From assembly GCA_026260175.1 (NCBI GenBank), contig JAKCWW010000398.1, forward strand, positions 46,693 to 110,692: a stretch of 64,000 bases of DNA. The letters run 5' to 3'. Shown here in pieces: positions 25,687-36,669 of this stretch; positions within the stretch are counted from its first letter, which is position 1; the number at the start of each line of letters is the position of its first letter. The notes below the pieces were generated by a model. That model saw only the letters and a list, made by a program, of their open reading frames with translations, made no database searches and was not told the DNA's origin. A program made the translations under genes and the position numbers. This DNA comes from Reticulitermes lucifugus. Its lineage: Eukaryota > Arthropoda > Insecta > Blattodea > Rhinotermitidae.

Positions 25687-25693
25687 GCATAAG

Positions 25694-27368
25694 CTTGTTT
25701 ACGGGGGTTGAGAAGTACGTACTAACATGGTACAGTATATGGACATTCACATGCGTCGCGCCATTCTGCATGCATTCATGACGACATTCATACCTGCACG
25801 ATCCTTCCTCTCTAGAAACAGCCTCAGATTACGTATTTTGCTACATGAATCACCAAGGATGCCCAAGGTCGAAGCTGGTGGCTGCAGAGCGCCTGAGGTG
25901 AATGACAACGTGACCAATTCTTTTCCGTCATAATGCTACACGCTAGCGACATACAGTTCTGACCGCATAAATCATGTTGTTGGCTGTTTCTTACTGTCTG
26001 CTGTTTGTTTTGTTAGTTTCTGTCTTTCTCGATCATAGAACCCTTCATACCTTGCCGTTACGTTCTGTACATCTACTGATGCCGAATATTTTAGGAGAGC
26101 AATTTTCGACTCCGTTTTTATGAGAATGAAAATATGATTGGGGCACAAATAAACGGGCGCCACTAAACGTGCCCTTCGATAAATTGCAGACCCTCTCCGA
26201 CTTACGTAATTTCAGAATTAAAGATTTTGAAAAAAAAAAAACAAACAAAAAATGTCTTCATAAGCGCGCCGAATTTTTCCATGCGGGAATAAAAGTGCAA
26301 TGAGATGAAGTTGGCGGAAGAATACTGCTGGGCGATAAGACAGGCGGCGGATAGGTCGTGTTGAGGCCGATCAGGTTCCAGTGTGTTGAAGTGTGGATTT
26401 CAGTTTGGCTCATCATAGGGTATAGGGGTAAACTCCATTCCGACTTGCGCTCTATCTTCCAGATCGGAGCTGTTGCGTAAGTCGGGGAGTGTCTGTAACC
26501 CTTTGTTATCTATTTGCTGTAATTTCCCGCTTTCCGAGCTGTGTGCTTGTTATTGTAACTGGTCTGTTCATTTGCTTCAACTGTGGTCTTTGTGGCATAC
26601 TCTCTTTGCCGAAACCCCATGTGAAGTTAGGCACAGCTGTTTCACGAATTGCTGTTACCGTTGAAGTCTGGATCTAGACATTTCAGCAGATGGATAGGTT
26701 TTTGTATCCGTAAATTGTAAAACGTGTTTTATGGATGACGGTCTTTGTCCCTCTGTCTTGGCACTCGTGGTGTCTCAGGAGTTTACTTTATATTCTTCAC
26801 TTTCCATATTTTTGTACCTAATAATCAGGCTTCACATGAATAAATTATTTTAATTCCAAGGGACGTCACTGGACGCCATCCTAAGTGGACATGAACGTTA
26901 CGTGTTTCTTGATACACAAGACGTCTTTTAGAATGTTCACAACGATGCTGGGTGCATTTCACTCCGTTAAAATACTGTACAGTAGGTGGGAAGCAAAGTC
27001 GTGATGCCTGGCGTTGCTAACAAGGATACTACAAAAATTGTGCAGTTTATTTATTTTGGCTGTCTTCACCTGATTGCTGCTGTTACGAGTATGTCAGTGC
27101 AGCTCCGCGGCGGACACATATGTCAACTTGCGCTTTGATATAATTTGAATCTACATCAGATAATTTTAATTTTGTTTCCTGAAGTTCAATACTAGCAGCG
27201 CGGAAGCTTTTTCTGTAGTGATAAGTAACGGTTCAGGGCAGTCTTGTCTCTCCTGTTTGTATAGTTCGTTTATGGAAGCATTAGTTTGACAATTAAACAG
27301 TTCAGAAACTAGAGGCGTTATTAGACCCTATACATTTGTTTCATTTTGTGTATTTAGGTGGAGACTTC
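25694..27368. other. Gene-free stretch
   Basis: I see only short frames and no recognised element. Confidence 0.4.
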
Positions 27369-27603
27369 GCCGATCCCAGTGGCCACGTAGTCTAAGGCGG
27401 GGGCCTGCGGCCGCTCACTTGCTAGGATTGTGGGTTCGAATTCCGTCGGGGCATGGATGTCTGTCTCTTGTGAGTGTTGTGTGTTGTCAAGTAGAGGTCT
27501 CTGCCTCCAGAAGAGTCCTACCGAGTGTGGTGTGTCTGAATGTGATCGTGAGGCCTCGATAATGAGGAGGCCCTGACCCACTAGGGGCTGTTGCGCCATG
27601 GGG
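27369..27603 (+). mobile_element. tRNA-derived SINE, family B
   Basis: The head GATCCCAGTGGCCACGTAGT, B-box GGTTCGAATTCC, and GGGGCATGGATGTCTGTCTC are in plus orientation. The body ends at GGCTGTTGCGCCATGG followed by a G-rich run. Confidence 0.88.
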
Positions 27604-29261
27604 GGAGGGGGGGGGAGGTAGAGACTTCAAATGAGACTTGCACGCACCCGTATCAATGCCAACCTATACGAACAGAATTTGTATGACACGTTTGCAACAG
27701 ATGCAATTCTCAAGGAAGAGATTCCCATTTAACACAATTTCAGTTTTCCACAATTTTAATGTATAACGAATTTACATATTACTGAACTCAATTTCAACAT
27801 TAAATTTTCTGTTTAATTTGTCAACTGCTCACATTAATTTTCTGCACTTTGTTTATCGTAATGCTCTGCAACTGGAACCTTTTCCAAACCAGCTGAGTCC
27901 ACGAATCTGTAAGGAGTACAGTGTGAAGTTATTTCCCTTTTTTTTCAACTCGTACGTGACTCACTTATATAGCAGTACTCAAATATTTCTTCACCGAAGC
28001 ACAGTTAGCATGCAGGAATTAACGAAAGAGCTTCCCGTGATGCTTGAAGCCTCTGTCAACATCCAGCAGAAATATGTTTATCCTGTGATGGTAATGTGTT
28101 GAGCCAATACGGCGCTATTTGAATGTAGCCTCACTAAGGGCAGTGTTTATTTTTCTTTGTTATATTCAATATTTTGATATATGCAGACCGTTCCTGAACT
28201 GTTGAAAGAAAAGTCCCTTTATATGCTTGAAGTAAAGAAACACGCTGAACATAACATGTCACTGGAGTAATCAGAGTTAAGCTTAAAAATGAACAGGCTG
28301 TAAGATGCCTGATATAGAAAGATCCAAATCGGAATTCTTTGGCTAAATATGGTTTACTTCGTATTTAGCTAAGTTTGCAGTAACTAGATTGCGTTGTTTC
28401 CATGGCATATGCATGGACGTGGATTGTGTAGGACAGGATAAATGACTCTTCAAAAAGGCAGTCCTCTAAGAAGTTCAGTTCCTTTGCCATTTTGTCTACA
28501 ATAATTCATAACTCGACTGTCCTGTGATCGAAATCTGGCATGTGCGGTAGGAAAACGAAGACTAACCTCCTGAGTTTTGTTACAGCATGTGGAAATCCAT
28601 TTCCAATCCCCTAATTCCAGCAGTTCTGATATTTTTTTCAAGCGCCTCCAACGCTCTTGTTTAAGGATGGGGATCGACTGACGAATCTTCTGTTGATTAT
28701 CAGCACTTTCCCTTTCGGGGCCTTTGTAGGCGGTGGAGAAAGATTTTCGAGTAAGATGATTGTGAAACTAGTAGAGGATGCCTTTTTTTTTTTTTGAAAC
28801 TCTGTTCATACCCACATCAGAACTGTGATGTTCGAAACAGAAACCTGTGTCGCAACTTCACAGACCATCACAGCAAGACAGGACATATTGCATGCATGGG
28901 TTAAGAACAAAGTGCACAGAATTTTGTTTTAAAACTATTGTAAAGCTGTCAGTTGACAAATCTAAGTAAACGTTGATAAGTAATCTTGAAATGAATCCAT
29001 GAGAAATGGGTTTTCGAAATGTGAAACAGCTGGGAATGTATTAGAAACCACAGGAAACACCTTGATACAAAGTATACAATATAGTTGTTCTCTGTTCAAT
29101 AGAACCTACGTGCCATTAAATGCATGGGCAGAGGAGTGGTTCAAACATTGTCATTATTAGTCACATGCACAGTTTATTTTGCCACAAGAATAATCTAGGC
29201 CCTTGTCCAAAATGCCGATTATCTGTAGAGGTAAGTAACTTTCTGCTCTCCAAAAACATCC
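27604..29261. other. Gene-free stretch
   Basis: No gene or known repeat recognised. Confidence 0.4.
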
Positions 29262-29455
29262 AGACCAGCTCTGGGGCCCGCCCAGTCTCCTATTCAATGG
29301 GCAATGGGGACTCTTTGCCCGGAGGTAAAGCGACCGGGGAGTGAAGCCAGCCTCATACTTCTATCGAGAGCCGAGGTTAAGAATGAGTGCAACTATGCTG
29401 CGCTCCCCCATAGGCCCTTAATGGTGTGCACAGGGACAGACTTACCTTTACCGTT
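29262..29455 (+). mobile_element. tRNA-derived SINE fragment, family A
   Basis: TCTGGGGCCCGCCCAGTCTC, TATTCAATGGGCAATG, GCCGAGGTTAAGAATGAG and ACAGACTTACCTTTACC follow family A in plus orientation. The tRNA head is truncated. Confidence 0.75.
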
Positions 29456-30888
29456 GTCCCAACGACGTAAATTAGCTCTAGAAGAACAAACACCGGAGTC
29501 ATTGCCCCGCAATAAGCCAGAGCAACGGCTGCATGTGTCGATGGTTATCAGTGCTCAGGACATGACTGTCATATCCCAGCTGAACTTGCTCCATAATTAC
29601 ACAGTGATGTAAGTGATGGAGCACTGGCACAGTGATTATTGCCAGGAGAAAAACCGAAGTAGCCTGCAAACAAAACAACCAGTCTATCACTTCGCCCATC
29701 ACATATCCTACATTTTCTGCCATGGTACTGAACTCGAGAACTCGCAGGTAAAAGGTGGTCTGTAACCTAACGGCCTGAATTGTAACATGGCCGTAGGTGG
29801 CAATGACAACAAAATACTGTTAAAACTGCAGACAATGACGACTCTTACTAATTTGCTTATACACGTGTTTCCGTGTTAACGAAAACGAATGTGACCCTGT
29901 TCGACCAGCCACATGAACTGATCCAGATCCTGTGGATCTGCGTTTAAAATCTCCTGGGAAATGCCCAAGTCGACAAGAAGTGTGGCTAAGATCTTTCTTG
30001 ATCAAAAACTGTAATCAAAATATTGATTTCCTGCACTTGCTAATCTTGTCGGTGTACGTGTCAATAGGCCTTAAATATCAAACTCTAGCGCCTGTAGTGT
30101 GAAGTATCCAAAATTAAGGTTTATAAGTTTGTAAGTTTGGACTTCGTCCTTCACACAAAACAGTGCTGTATATAGAGCATCGTTAGATAATCATATGGTC
30201 AAATTAAATCAAATACACTATCGTTCTTTTGAAGTGATAACTGGAGTTTTTTGTAAGAGGTTTCAGTATTTTTTCCTTCCCTTCTCGTACCCAAAAGCGT
30301 AACGCTCAAAATATCTAACTCTCATGTGTAATAACTCTAAAACTGTTTGTTGAGTGAAGGTTTGTGAAACTGGTCTGTCACCCTACGAAAAATATGTTTA
30401 GGCCTACTCGGGATTTTTGAATGTAAGCTGCTAAGTAAAAACATTCTTTAGGTATTTTGTTTTTAGTTAGTCCCTAGTTTTGAAAATCACAGATGAACTT
30501 GGTTAGATAAATGTTTTTGTCAGGCAGTACATTACAGTGAAATGCTGTCTGGTATTCGGCAGTGCAGGAGACTAAGCTTCTGTGGCGCACTTGATTGGTT
30601 GTAAGAAATATCTTCAGGCAGTCTGTATCGTCTCGCTAAATTGGTTCACTTCTTGGAAATGCAAGGTTCTATTATTACAAACTTCGTCCTCTTTGTGCTA
30701 TTAATTTGGTGGAATGGGGGGTAGGTAGGCTTGCTTTCTGCCTAGAATTAGTATATAGAAGCATGTAAGTCCATATAAATCATATGGCTAATAAATTCTC
30801 TGTTTTGCCCTACTGCTGGTTGCTGGAGCGAATTGTTTCCACAGTTCATTGGATCGTACTCTTCTGTTTAAAAAAATGCATGTAGAGC
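29456..30888. other. Gene-free stretch
   Basis: No gene or known repeat recognised. Confidence 0.4.
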
Positions 30889-31192
30889 CCAAAAAGTTAA
30901 AGTTGTCCCTATACATGCAACGAAGGCATATAGGGGAGTTGAGGTTTAGCTCCACTCATTCTTAACATCGGCACTAGATGGAGGTGAGAGGTCAGCCTCA
31001 TGCCCCAGTCACTTTACCCCCGCTGAAATATCCAGAGGTACTCACTGAACAGGAGGCTGGGTGGGCTCCAGAGCCGTTCGGGACTTTTTTTTTTTGGAGA
31101 AGACAAGTCTCTTGCCCCTGGCGAGAATGGGACCCCGGATAGTCCAGCCCGTATCTTAATCACTACACCGACTAAGACATCGCGGCTCCCTT
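30889..31192 (-). mobile_element. tRNA-derived SINE, family A, with 9-bp target duplication
   Basis: Family A words (AAGGCATATAGGGGAGTTG, CTCCACTCATTCTTAACATC) and a tRNA-like head at the right (GGACCCCGGATAGTCCAGCC in this copy's context). ATGTAGAGC flanks it at 30880-30888 and 31193-31201. Confidence 0.85.
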
Positions 31193-31201
31193 ATGTAGAG
31201 C

Positions 31202-32018
31202 TTAATACTTTATAAAATTCTTGCCTTTGTTAAGAATTTCCTAGACACTTTGCTGTGGCTGTGTGAATAAATAAACAAATTTGCCACTGCTGGATTTGTC
31301 ATGTAAACGGCATTAGGTACTAGCATGCATAGAAAGAAGGGGAAGGGAGACAGTGTAACGAAACATTTTAAAACTGTATTTATGACGTCTAGCTTTTAGT
31401 ATTGTTGGTTACAACATCTGGCGGCCGCAATAAGAGTCACTGTTACAACCCATTTATTCAATTAATTTATTAAAATTTGTCTCCAGTGTTACGGTTTCCT
31501 ATTGATTAAATATTTGTTTATTTATCAGCACGTCTGACAGTTCATTATGTTACATGGTGTACACTGTCAAGGTGATTTATAGACTAGGAATGTGTTTCAA
31601 GCTGCTATCCAAACATTTGTTCGGAGAAACCGACGGAAACCACAATACGACTCTCACGCATGACTGCGAATAGTCTTTCTGTTGGATGTTACAAAACGGT
31701 CACTTATTTCAAAAGTTATTACGGCAGAACACACACATAGACACATATGCATCCCACATAAATTTAATAGCCCCTTTCGGAAAGTGTCCCATAAGTATGT
31801 ATTCTGCTGTTAGTAACAAATGTGACATCGGTGTAAGAACATTCTGCCCGTAAAGTCGTGGTACGATTTTCAGGATTAAAATGCATTCAATTCGGTTCTG
31901 TTAAAAATGCGACTTTAAGAGAAATGTCAGTCTGTCACGAAACCTGTTCTCTTTGACAACCATCACCGCCAATAGTCGACAATTATTCGTGCAGTGCTAG
32001 GTAATCTATGGTGTTAGG
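31202..32018. other. Upstream flank of ALKBH2
   Basis: No gene seen. The last part should contain the ALKBH2 promoter. I find no convincing divergent gene on the minus strand. Confidence 0.4.
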
Positions 32019-32026
32019 TTCCCGCC
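32019..32026 (+). promoter_or_regulatory. E2F-like site TTCCCGCC upstream of the ALKBH2 start
   Basis: TTCCCGCC lies 30 bp before the candidate ATG at 32,056. It fits the E2F core (TTSSCGC class). Cell-cycle control of a DNA repair gene would be sensible, but this is one short motif and binding is inference. Confidence 0.3.
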
Positions 32027-32055
32027 AGTTTTCAATCAGCTGATTTTAAATCAAC

Positions 32056-32081
32056 ATGGAGGAAATTGCTGCTGACGTTTG
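32056..32081 (+). CDS. ALKBH2: ALKBH2 candidate exon 1
   Basis: ATG at 32056 opens MEEIAADV. Donor GTGTGC at 32082 leaves phase 2, which fits the acceptor before 32470 (TGG, Trp at the junction). A second phase-compatible donor, GTGGGT at 32091, would add three residues. The first exon is inferred from phase and position only; N-termini in this family are poorly conserved. Confidence 0.45.
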
Positions 32082-34897
32082 GTGTGCGGGGTGGGTTGAT
32101 TGTAAATGCATTATGACAGATTATCTTGTTACATGATAAATGGTGTAGTAAGAATGGAGAAATGGTTTGGTTAGAATTGTGTGAAATTATTACCAGACTT
32201 TTATTTTTAGAGCTGTACGTATCATCACAATATTTCGTGCATGTGTAACGTGTTACGTAAATTGGCTTGTAGATTATGTGGCCCGAATTGTGTAGATAAT
32301 CAGTATGAAAATGTAATTTGTACTAGCACAATAGTTCATTTAAATCAGGGGGAAATTTGAGAATATTAACAAGAGTCGTGTTATCTGAAATGTCGGTAGC
32401 TACCATTTGACAGCATAACATCCCAGGAGACTAATCTTTATTGAATTGTTGTTTGTTCTGTTTTGTTAGGGCGCTGCAGGCAGGTTTGAATAAAGTGGAA
32501 TCAGGGCAGTTGAAATGGAGGAAGATTTCAGCTGAAGATCTGGACCTTGACTACACAATGTTATTACCTCCATCTCTTGCCACCCAGCTGCTGCAACATC
32601 TCGAATCAGAGCTTGAGTATTTAAGTGGTGATCTGGCTAGGGTGTATGTGTATGGCAAGTGGCACCCCATTCCTCGTCAGCAGGTACAGTGGTTTTTATA
32701 TACAGTATAAATTAGCCTGAAATGCAAGGCAGTTGTAGTGTTCTTATTACCTTGGGAAGTAATTTTTATGCAGTATGTCTTTTGTGGGATATCCTCAAGG
32801 TCAGATCATCATATAAGCACACTTCAAGTTGATGGTTATGGCATCCAGACATCCTTCAGGTTGTGCCATATCATATGGTGTGTGGTGCTGGCAGCCCTCT
32901 ATTTTTGTGCATAATGCATTTCTGGAAATGATTACGAAAATTAAATTTATGAAGCTGTATAACCATGCACAAAATTAAACATATTCTGTGCAGGTATTTA
33001 CCTGAAAATTGAAGATTTTAAAGGGGGTAATCTTGTATGGAGGCCTGTGTTATATTTGAGTAAATGCAGCACTGTCACAGTTTTGAATGTCACCCAATGC
33101 ATGTAAGTGTGTTTTTCTATCATCTGTCATTCTGCTCATCATGATATTGTTCCTGCTGGGGGGTTCTATCATTGGGCTAGCCCCCTAATATAGGTACAAC
33201 AAAGGGAAATATATTTGTGAGATTCAGCAGATTAATTTAGTTGTTAAGTGTGTGTGTTTCTCAGGTTGCATTTGGTGACTTAGGCCTGAGTTACAAGTTC
33301 TCAGGCAACACAGTACCAGCCATGACATGGCCAGCTGCTTTACTTAATGTAAGGGACATGCTTACTCAACTGACTGGTTACTACTTCAATTTTGTCCTTG
33401 TAAACAGGTTAGTACTGCAGTTTCATTAAGTGCTGTTGTATAATTATCCAGTAACATGCTTCAGTTTACACTAATACAGAGATACCTCTGTTATAGGTAC
33501 CGAGATGGAAGGGATTATATTGCCGAACATCGAGATGATGAGAGCGACCTTGATCCAGCAATGCCTATAGCATCTTTGTCACTTGGATGTGCCAGAGACT
33601 TTGTGTTCAGGCATCGTGATGCAAGAAAGCGTGGACCCCAGAAGAGAGAGATTTCGCCAGGTGTACAATCTTCATACGCCATACTAACCCTTTTACTTTC
33701 CAGATTCCTTAAATTTTTACACTATAAACAGAATTATAATACAAATGTAGCTAATAACTCCTTAAAAATTGAAAACATTGAGATACTTGGAAATGACAAT
33801 AACAAAGCAAAGGTACGGTATAGAAATTAAGAGCAGATTAAACAGGGAGAGTGCTTGCTACCATTCAGGTTAGAATCTTTTATGTTCCTGATTCCTGTCT
33901 AAAAAACAGAAAATGAAAACCTACAGCAGAAGACTATAATTTTACCCTTTTTTGTGTAATTGTAAACTTGGACTTGGGTTTTTCACCCTGGATTGGACGT
34001 ATCTGAGAGTGGGTTGTTGAAGGTAATATTTTGTCCTAGTGGGTAGATGAACAAATAAAATTGCTTAAAGATGAACCTCATAATTTGAACTATTCAGCAA
34101 ATATCAAGTAAGTAAGAATGAGATGGGCAGAGCATGTCACATGCATGGGGTAGTTAGAAATATGTGCAAAATTGTAACTGAAAAACATGAAGGGAAGAGA
34201 GGGCATGGAAGACGAAGTGCAAATGTGAAGATAACACTAATATTGATCTTGAAGCGGGAAATAGGATCNNNNNNNNNNNNNNNNNNNNNNNNNNNNNNNN
34301 GGGGGGGGGGGGGGTGTGTGTTGGTATGTGCTAGATTCCTGTGGCTCAGTGAACATAGTAATGAACCTTATTTTCAATAAAAGGCACTCTGCTTCTTGGA
34401 TTTATGAGTGATTACTTAATCAAATCACTGTAGGTACAGTTGTAATAAATATACAGAAGTACAGATATCATTTGATAATAATGAATTGTACTTTTCACCA
34501 TCAACAAAACTTAGGTACCATTCATTATTATAAATAACACAATGGGATGTTTGACATTAAAAAGACAACATTTGATTGGAATCAGAGCTGTGTGATGGTG
34601 AAATAACCATTACATCACTTGTAATTTATATTTGTCAAATTCATTAAGTTTATTATGAGTTACCTCCTCATTTGTGTCCAAGGTCAAAACTTATTCCCTC
34701 TCCCAATATACACTGTTTTAAAATTTTGATACTGGCTTCTGTTTACAGTGAAGTTGTTGCTGGAGCATGGGAGTCTCCTAATGATGAATCCACCCACCAA
34801 CAAGCTATGGTTTCATTCACTGCCACAAAGAAAGAATTGTCGAGGTGTCAGGCTCAATCTCACATTTCGAAGAGTGTTGAGAACCTCAGAGATATAA
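32056..34897 (+). CDS. ALKBH2: DNA oxidative demethylase ALKBH2 (gene span, five exons)
   Basis: Fe(II)/2-oxoglutarate-dependent dioxygenase that directly reverses 1-methyladenine and 3-methylcytosine in double-stranded DNA in the nucleus. Exons: 32056-32081 (candidate), 32470-32683, 33265-33407, 33497-33660, 34749-34897; the joined frame is 696 nt (231 residues; human is about 261). Family blocks in order: LKWRKISAEDLDLDYTMLLP, LARVYVYGKWHPIPRQQ, FGDLGLSYKFSG, FNFVLVNRYRDG, EHRDDESDL (iron ligands H and D), PIASLSLGCARDFVFRH, LEHGSLLMMN, WFHSLP (third iron ligand H) and GVRLNLTFRR (2-oxoglutarate arginines). All catalytic residues are kept. The usual MNHPTN reads MNPPTN here. Intron phases agree at every junction. 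The fourth intron holds a LINE scrap and an assembly gap. Confidence 0.95.
32470..32683 (+). CDS. ALKBH2: ALKBH2 exon 2
   Basis: Acceptor TTTTGTTAG before 32470 and donor CAG|GTACAG at 32684 (phase 0). Encodes ALQAGLNKVESGQLKWRKIS through GKWHPIPRQQ, the N-terminal half of the nucleotide-recognition part, closely matching vertebrate ALKBH2. Confidence 0.93.
33265..33407 (+). CDS. ALKBH2: ALKBH2 exon 3
   Basis: Acceptor TTTCTCAG before 33265, donor AG|GTTAGT at 33408 (phase 2). Encodes VAFGDLGLSYKFSG through FNFVLVNR, covering the hairpin region and the strand leading to the iron site. Confidence 0.93.
33497..33660 (+). CDS. ALKBH2: ALKBH2 exon 4
   Basis: Acceptor TGTTATAG, donor CCAG|GTGTAC at 33661 (phase 1). 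Encodes YRDGRDYIAEHRDDE (HxD iron motif), IASLSLGCARDFVFRHRD and GPQKREISP. Reading through the donor meets a stop only after about 170 nt, so a non-spliced read-through frame exists but lacks the third iron ligand. Confidence 0.94.
34105..34268 (+). mobile_element. LINE C-terminal fragment inside ALKBH2 intron 4
   Basis: Frames give RMRWAEHVTCMG, then EGKRGHGRRSANVK and LILKREIG, the conserved order of insect LINE tails (RMRWAGHVARMG, EGKRPLGRPRRRW, DL-EIG). It carries stops and ends at the gap. Confidence 0.75.
34269..34300. other. Assembly gap (32 N) followed by a poly-G run
   Basis: 32 unknown bases; the sequence resumes with 14 G residues. It lies within the fourth ALKBH2 intron, so no exon is lost. 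Confidence 0.99.
34749..34897 (+). CDS. ALKBH2: ALKBH2 exon 5 (terminal)
   Basis: Acceptor TTCTGTTTACAG before 34749. Spliced to exon 4 the frame reads ISPVKLLLEHGSLLMMN, PPTNKLWFHSLPQRK, GVRLNLTFRRVLRTSEI, stop TAA at 34895-34897. It supplies the last iron-binding His (WFHSLP) and the 2-oxoglutarate-binding Arg residues. A different frame is open across this exon, so it is easily overlooked. Confidence 0.95.
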
Positions 34898-35009
34898 AGC
34901 ATTGCAGCAGTTATCAGGTTTTGCAAATAATGGGCTATGTCTGTGATATTAGGAAACAGTGAGCAAATTTGGTAGCATACACAGTACGAACTGTCCAGAA
35001 TTGTATAAT

Positions 35010-35015
35010 AATAAA
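35010..35015 (+). promoter_or_regulatory. ALKBH2: Candidate ALKBH2 poly(A) signal AATAAA
   Basis: Canonical AATAAA 113 nt after the ALKBH2 stop, the first such hexamer downstream in the sense direction. Confidence 0.5.
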
Positions 35016-35119
35016 TAAGTATAAAATGTGAGAAACACAAAACATGTCAGTAGTAATCAAGTTGTGTATGTGATGGTATAAATGTGCGATGTTAAGATTC
35101 ACTGTGTAAAAATTTGAAA

Positions 35120-36250
35120 GCATTGGCATTTCAGATTTTACAGCAAATTAGAGGAACTTTTAGAATCTACACTGGAAATGGAAGAGACAAATTGCATTGC
35201 TTATGAAGACACCAGAACATCTCTTTGCTAGTTGTAAAGACAATATGAGCTATTTATGGTAGGATTGATATTCTGATTCAAGAAATTTATGCCATAGTGT
35301 ATTGTGCAAGACTCTTGTGTAGTGGTATGTATGGGCATAATATCTGGGAACTTCAGTACCATTGCATGTTGTAACTTTGAAGTGACTGACAAAACAATAC
35401 TTTATGTAACTTGTTGGAAAAAAAGATAGTGCCTTCAATCCCTGTTGCCTATGCTGTCCACAAAATGGAAACATATGAAAACGTGAAGGAAATTCTCAGC
35501 TGCGTGAACTGAAAGACATATCAATGGCACAGTTGTGGTGATTTGAAGGTAACTGCCATTTTGATGGGACTGCAAAAGGGTTACACAAAATTCTGTTTCC
35601 TATGCAAATGGGATACTACAGCAAGAAGAACTGGCCTCTACGTAAATCATGTACACCTGGAATAAAGAATGTAGCTTATCAGCCTCTTGTAGATCCATGT
35701 AAAGTGTTGCTTCCTCCTCTACATATTAAATTGGGCCTCATGAAAAATTTTGTGAAGGCACTAGACAGAAATGGCCTAGCATTCTCATTCTTGTGTGAGA
35801 AATTCCCAAGGCTTAGTACGGGGAAGATTAAGGCTTGTGTATTCATTGGCCTCCAGATACGTCAGCTCTTCTGAGACCCTCAATTTGATCTCGTTCTCAA
35901 CAATGACGAGCAGGCAGCCTGGAATGTCTTTCAACATGTTGCTGCTGGTTTCATAGGAAATGTAATAGCCATTAACTTCAGGGAGCTTGTGGATGATCTT
36001 CTAACTTCTTACGAGAAGCTTGGCTGCAACATGTCACTCAAGATGCATCTCCTCCATTCACACTTGGATTCCTTTCCTGTTAACTATGGTGCCATAAGTG
36101 ACAAACATGGTGAGCATCTTCACCAGGACATCCCAGCGATGGAGAACAGATGCAAGGGCAAATGGAATGCTGCCATGTTAGCCGATTAATGCTGGGCAGT
36201 GAAGAGGGATGTTCCAGAAATTCAGTACAAGCGACAAGTGAAAAGGTACC
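35120..36250 (+). pseudogene. Decayed copy of a multi-copy insect protein family (probably element-derived)
   Basis: Several + frames give conserved blocks in order: CGDLKVTAILMGLQKGYTKF, FLCKWDT, WPLRKSCTPGIKNVAYQPLV, LPPLHIKLGLMKNFVKALDR, EKFPRLSTGKIKACVFIGLQ, NNDEQAAWNVFQHVAAGFIG, LGCNMSLKMHLLHSHLDSFP, YGAISDKHGEHLHQDIPAME and GKWNAAMLAD, then CWAVKRDVPEIQYKR. I recognise this order from uncharacterised proteins repeated many times in arthropod genomes. The function is unknown; the dispersal suggests a transposable element or its passenger gene. This copy has an in-frame stop at 35872-35874, another after MLAD, and frame changes before 35,600. It lies between two host genes without a clear promoter. 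Confidence 0.75.
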
Positions 36251-36424
36251 TCTTTTAATTCATTTAAGTTCACTGTTGTGTCCTGCTTCCATACAGCAAT
36301 ATAATCAATCAATTACAATCGCATGCCCAAGGGTGTCTCCTTTTCCAGATATCCAACAACACAGTATAGTTTTATCATTTTTCCATAATCGTTGAAATCA
36401 CTTCCAAGTACTGTTTCCCTGAAA

Positions 36425-36665
36425 ACTTTATGTAAGGGGAAGAAGAGATGCAGACAGGTTTTTGGAGGGGAAAATTGAAAGAAGACTTAGGGAAGACCTA
36501 GGTGTAAATAGAGGATATTAAACTGGAGCTTTAAGACATACGTTGACCGGGTGTGTACTTAATTCATGTGGCTCAGAACAGACAGAAGTGGCGGGCTCTT
36601 GCAAACATGCTAATGGACCCTTCAGTTGCAAAAAAAATGTGGGAAAACTTGCAGAGGAAATATTT
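36425..36665 (+). mobile_element. LINE 3' tail fragment
   Basis: A + frame reads HVAQNRQKWRALANMLMDPS, which matches the end of insect LINE proteins (LAQDRxxWRALVNxxMNLRVP). Upstream GKIERRLREDLGVNRG fits the adjacent region in another frame. It is separate from the piece at 34,105 because the two overlap in the part of the protein they cover. Confidence 0.75.
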
Positions 36666-36669
36666 TAAC

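Noticed and set aside
33661-33830. ALKBH2 ending by read-through of exon 4
   Set aside because: Exon 5 at 34,749 restores the conserved C-terminus with the third iron ligand and correct phase.
34105-36665. One LINE split by intervening sequence (34.1 and 36.4 kb pieces)
   Set aside because: Both pieces cover the same part of the protein, so they are two separate copies.
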